Source: Hyunsoonleella pacifica (GTDB taxonomy: Bacteria > Bacteroidota > Bacteroidia > Flavobacteriales > Flavobacteriaceae). From it: 64,000 nt of DNA. Positions 60,622-64,000 of this stretch are shown here, piece by piece. A model generated the notes under the pieces. It was not told where the DNA came from, ran no database searches, and saw nothing but the letters and a program-made list of their open reading frames with translations. Numbering within the stretch: the first letter of the stretch is position 1; each line of letters starts with the position of its first letter. Position numbers and translations under genes: made by a program. The stretch is from assembly GCF_004310335.1 (NCBI RefSeq), contig NZ_SIRS01000001.1, positions 62,001-126,000 of the forward strand. The letters are read 5' to 3'.

Positions 60622-63390
60622 ATGAAAAGCTATTATTCTTATTTAAGAAATGCTACGGTTATTTTATTTATCACAACCATTTCATTTCAAATTAATGCTC
60701 AGATTAAAAAGACAGCTGAAGTTGAAGGTATCACAGAATATGTTTTAGATAACGGATTAAAAGTGTTGTTGTTTCCTGATAATTCTGCTCAGACCATAAC
60801 TGTAAATATTACTTATATGGTAGGTTCAAGACATGAAGGTTATGGAGAAAAGGGTATGGCACATTTATTAGAACACATGGTGTTTAAGGGCACTCCAAAC
60901 CATCCAGATATTCCCAAAGAATTAACTGAACATGGTGCAAGACCTAATGGAACTACTTGGTACGATAGGACTAATTATTTTGAAACGTTTAATGCTACAG
61001 ATGAGAATTTAGACTGGGCTTTAGATCTAGAGGCGGACAGGATGGTAAACTCTTATATAGCTAAAAAAGACTTGGAATCCGAATTTTCTGTAGTAAGAAA
61101 TGAATTTGAAAGTGGAGAAAATTCTCCAACAAGAGTTTTAATGCAAAAAGTAATTAGTGCTGCATTTTTATGGCATAATTATGGGAATTCAACTATAGGC
61201 AATCGTTCTGATATAGAGCGTGTACCTATAGAAAATCTACAAGCATTTTATAAAAAATATTACCGCCCAGATAATGCAGTATTAATGGTTACGGGTAAGT
61301 TTGAAAGAGATAAAATTTTAAAACTCATTGAAAAGAAGTTTGGAGCTATTAAAAATCCCGATGCACCTATAAGAGATATTCCAACAATTGAGCCCGCTCA
61401 AGATGGAGAAAAACATGTGGCTTTAAGTCGTGTAGGAGATTTGCAAATAGTATCAGCATTGTATCACACTCCAGCTGGATCTCATGAAGATTATGCTGCA
61501 TTAGCCGTGGCTGAGAATATACTAACAAATCAACCTTCAGGTAGATTATACAAAGCCCTCGTAGACGAAAAGAAAGCTTCTTCAGTTTGGTCTTTTTCGC
61601 CATTTACAAAAGAGCCTTCTTTTATGTATTTTAATGTTGATGTACCTTCAGATAAATCTTTAAATGAAGCAGAAAGCACTTTGGTAAATCTTTTGGATGA
61701 CTTAAAAAGTAATCCAATTACTGAAGAAGAAGTAAAAAGGGCAAAATCTAACATCCTTAAGAGGTATGATCAAATAATAAGAAACTCTTCGTATTTAGGA
61801 ACCTTCATGAGTGAGTTTATTGGAGCAGGAGATTGGCGACTATCTTTTATTCAAAGAGATAGGGTAGAAGCCATGACAGCAGACAAAGTAAATACAGCTG
61901 TACAACGTTATTTAATTAATACAAACCGTACAGTTGGAAATTTTATACCTACAAAGAAACCCATTAGAGTTGAAATTGAGCATACTGAAGGTTTAGAAGA
62001 ATTAGTTACTAATTATAAAGGAAAAGAAGGGCTGGATGCAGGAGAAGCGTTTGATGTGTCTTATGAAAACATACAAAACCGACTAAACTCAGGAAAACTT
62101 CAAAAAACCCCAATAGAGTATGGTTTTATAAAGAAAAATAATCGAGGAAAAACGGTTAACTTATTATTTGTTATAAGAAATGGTAATGTTAATGATTTCA
62201 TGAATAAAGGGCGATTAGCAAATTACACAGCTAGAATGCTAAATAAGGGGACTACAAATTATTCTAGGCAAGATATTGAAGACAAGCTAAGTGCTTTGAA
62301 ATCTTCAGTTAGTCTTTCTGGAGGTAACGGAAGAATAAGCGCACGTATTAGTACTACTGAAGAATATCTCATGGAAACTTTAGCATTAATGACAGATATG
62401 TTGAAAAACCCAACGTTTAATGAAGCAGAATTAGAGAAATTAAAAACTGCAGATTTAGCAAATATTGAGCGTAATAAAACAGAACCTCAGTTTTTAGCAA
62501 GTAAAGCCCTTGGTAATTTAAATCAACATTATAAAAAAGGACATCCACTTTATTCTACATCAGTTGAAGATGACATTGAGAACATAAATGCGATAACAGT
62601 TGAAGGTCTCAAAAATTATTATGATGAGTTTTATGGTATTTCAGACAATGCATCTTTAGTAGCCATTGGGAATATAGATGAAAACGCTCTAAAGAATTAT
62701 TTTGAAACTGAGTTTGCCAACTTTAAGGTGGATAAACCCTATAAGCCTATTGAAGACCCGTATAGAAAAAACAATGCTATAAATGAGAAAATAAAAACAC
62801 CAGACAAGAAAAATGCTATCAGTATTGGTGTAATGGCTTTTGAAGGTAGTGTGGTGGATGAGGATTATGCAGCACTTCAAGTCGCTAGTTCAATATTTGG
62901 TGGAGGGTTTTTAAATTCCAGAATAGCAGGAAGATTACGTCAAAAAGATGGTATAAGTTATGGTGCTGGTGGTAGAGTAGATGTAGATGGAGACCCTAAA
63001 GATTCAAAATCATCAATACTTGTATATGCTATTTATGCGCCAGAGAATGCTGATAAAGTACAAAAAGGATTTAGTGAAGAAATAGAGCGTTATATTAATG
63101 AAGGTATTACAGAAGATGAATTGAAGGTAGCTATTACCAGTTGGGTGCAAGGTAGAAGTGTATCTAGAGCAAAGGATAATGAACTATCAAGAACTATAAA
63201 TAATAACTTGTATTATGATAGAGATATGATGTTCTACAAAGGTATTGAAGACAAAGTAACTTCTTTAACAGTGGAAGATGTAAATAAAGTCATAAAAAAA
63301 TACTTTAAAACATTTGATAATTGGACGGTGGTAAACGCAGGAGATTTTGAAAAAGCACCAGAAATTAAAAGTGAGAAAAAGGTAGATTAG
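60622..63390 (+). CDS. M16-family zinc peptidase (pitrilysin/insulinase-like), exported
   Basis: 922 residues with a signal peptide (ending INAQ, about 27). Two M16 halves: the first (about 38-475) has HLLEH (81-85) and a downstream ENEFESG-like Glu that binds zinc. The second (about 500-915) lacks the HxxEH motif and forms the chamber wall, with the GRLRQKDGISYGAGG region (about 772-786). It probably degrades oligopeptides in the periplasm. Own unit with a strong terminator. Confidence 0.92.
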   Translation: MKSYYSYLRNATVILFITTISFQINAQIKKTAEVEGITEYVLDNGLKVLLFPDNSAQTITVNITYMVGSRHEGYGEKGMAHLLEHMVFKGTPNHPDIPKELTEHGARPNGTTWYDRTNYFETFNATDENLDWALDLEADRMVNSYIAKKDLESEFSVVRNEFESGENSPTRVLMQKVISAAFLWHNYGNSTIGNRSDIERVPIENLQAFYKKYYRPDNAVLMVTGKFERDKILKLIEKKFGAIKNPDAPIRDIPTIEPAQDGEKHVALSRVGDLQIVSALYHTPAGSHEDYAALAVAENILTNQPSGRLYKALVDEKKASSVWSFSPFTKEPSFMYFNVDVPSDKSLNEAESTLVNLLDDLKSNPITEEEVKRAKSNILKRYDQIIRNSSYLGTFMSEFIGAGDWRLSFIQRDRVEAMTADKVNTAVQRYLINTNRTVGNFIPTKKPIRVEIEHTEGLEELVTNYKGKEGLDAGEAFDVSYENIQNRLNSGKLQKTPIEYGFIKKNNRGKTVNLLFVIRNGNVNDFMNKGRLANYTARMLNKGTTNYSRQDIEDKLSALKSSVSLSGGNGRISARISTTEEYLMETLALMTDMLKNPTFNEAELEKLKTADLANIERNKTEPQFLASKALGNLNQHYKKGHPLYSTSVEDDIENINAITVEGLKNYYDEFYGISDNASLVAIGNIDENALKNYFETEFANFKVDKPYKPIEDPYRKNNAINEKIKTPDKKNAISIGVMAFEGSVVDEDYAALQVASSIFGGGFLNSRIAGRLRQKDGISYGAGGRVDVDGDPKDSKSSILVYAIYAPENADKVQKGFSEEIERYINEGITEDELKVAITSWVQGRSVSRAKDNELSRTINNNLYYDRDMMFYKGIEDKVTSLTVEDVNKVIKKYFKTFDNWTVVNAGDFEKAPEIKSEKKVD

Positions 63391-63412
63391 TTGAAAAATC
63401 CATAAACTTAAG

Positions 63413-63446
63413 AGCCAAATCTTTTTTTGATTTGGCTTTTGTTTTT
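63413..63446 (+). terminator. M16 peptidase terminator
   Basis: AGCCAAATC and GATTTGGCT with a T-rich loop and T tract. Confidence 0.85.
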
Positions 63447-63489
63447 ACGACAAAATATAATGCCATAGATATTTCGTATAGTAAAAGCT

Positions 63490-63726
63490 CTATGGCTGAT
63501 ATACCTGTCCTCTATGAGGTTTTAGAGCATCTCTAACAGGCTTCATTTCATCTTCATTTACTATCATAAAAGCTATAGCATGTAACGTGTTGATGGCTTG
63601 ATAACCAGTTATGCTTAATACTAGGCTTTGGCTTTTAATATACTCTTTCAAGTGAATTTCATGATGTTCAGCAATTTTTAAGGCATCAGGTCCACGAAAA
63701 TCCCAAATAAGTTTTAATTGTCGCAT
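63490..63726 (-). CDS. Small conserved-looking protein of unknown function
   Basis: 78 residues, no signal peptide. A region WDFRGPDALKIAEHHEIHLKEY (about 8-29, split here) with two adjacent histidines and a C-terminal EDEMKPVRDALKPHRGQVY. No domain recognised. It is alone and convergent with the M16 gene. Confidence 0.65.
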   Translation of the reverse strand: MRQLKLIWDFRGPDALKIAEHHEIHLKEYIKSQSLVLSITGYQAINTLHAIAFMIVNEDEMKPVRDALKPHRGQVYQP

Positions 63727-63809
63727 AGGCTTTTGTTTGATTTCAAAGATCTTAAATTAAGAGGAAAAACTTAAAATAAAACTGCTTTATTCACGTTTGT
63801 TAACACAAC

Positions 63810-63839
63810 TTGTTTTAAAGCTATATATTAGTATTTTTG
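63810..63839 (+). promoter_or_regulatory. Promoter for the gene at the window end
   Basis: TTG (63810-63812), 19 nt, TATTTTTG (63832-63839), then 26 bp to the ATG. A full match to the Bacteroidota consensus. Confidence 0.65.
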
Positions 63840-63865
63840 CACTTGTTGATTAATAATTTTCTACT

Positions 63866-64000
63866 ATGAAATTAAAGTATTGCATCCTAGTTTTTCCATT
63901 ATTTTTTATAACTATTGGGTTTGCTCAAAAGCAAAATAAAGACGTATTATTTACTATTGCAGAGGAGCCTGTATATGTTTCAGAATTTTTAAGAGTTTAT
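63866..64000 (+). CDS. SurA-like peptidyl-prolyl isomerase, N-terminal part (cut by window end)
   Basis: 45 residues visible. A signal peptide (ending GFAQKQ) is followed by KDVLFTIAEEPVYVSEFLRV. This resembles the start of Bacteroidota exported PpiC/SurA-type foldases, which have LFTVN.EPVYVSEF-like sequences at this point. The rest is outside the window. Confidence 0.6.
   Translation, partial: MKLKYCILVFPLFFITIGFAQKQNKDVLFTIAEEPVYVSEFLRVY

Overview
The window looks like a chromosome segment of a member of the Flavobacteriaceae (Bacteroidota), probably marine. It is AT-rich. Many promoters match the Bacteroidota form (TTG, about 19-21 nt, then TAnnTTTG). It encodes gliding-type lipoprotein isomerases (GldI), proteins with C-terminal type IX secretion sorting domains, TonB-dependent receptors, a 315-residue NusB, a 528-residue LepB and a Pur-alpha-like protein. 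I found no rRNA, tRNA or CRISPR array.

Layout. 1-4.5 kb: kdsD-tatC, divergent from recQ. 4.5-6.4 kb: three small accessory genes (SRPBCC protein, SnoaL-like protein, Crp-type regulator). About 6.4-15.3 kb: an accessory array in which every gene lies on the minus strand and genes or gene pairs are separated by related imperfect palindromes of about 130-205 bp. It carries a cyclase, a SIR2-domain protein, a barstar-like protein, small secreted, membrane and zinc-ribbon proteins, and one IS3-family insertion sequence. 15.5-23.2 kb: a cyclophilin-FKBP fusion, a DinB/YfiT-type hydrolase, a GNAT, a thioredoxin-fold protein, csaA, a PUR protein, an ABC exporter and nusB-DUF1573-yajC. 23.2-30.3 kb: a YdeI-like protein, pepT, pyrD, two T9SS cargo proteins and an HMG-CoA-lyase-like enzyme. 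30.5-36.8 kb: an apparent iron-uptake locus (DUF4856 lipoprotein, imelysin, HTTM membrane protein, TonB receptor). 36.9-49.5 kb: guaB, a second TonB-type receptor, lgt-DUF192, nrnA-gldI-PPIase, ndk, two cold-shock genes, a DUF721 gene, recF, a TPR protein and ribH. 49.6-64 kb: two small basic membrane proteins, mutL, two rhomboids, a membrane EEP-family protein, the parA-parB-DUF5683-dapB-lepB-wbqC-DUF6122 run, an M16 peptidase, and the start of a SurA-like isomerase.

The strongest candidate for something undescribed is the 6.4-15.3 kb array. In gene sense, each repeat starts AAC-N3-GGCTAT and ends ATAGCC-N6-GTT. The bases outside AAC/GTT do not reliably pair across a repeat, but they do pair between the two ends of one gene unit (9-15 bp in five units). 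That is the arrangement expected of integron-type cassettes, whose attC site is rebuilt when the cassette closes into a circle. Two stop codons directly abut or overlap AAC. There is no integrase in the window. The one insertion sequence sits in the only central unit whose ends do not match, which suggests an IS-linked deletion that fused two units. Whether this array family is already described cannot be judged from sequence alone.
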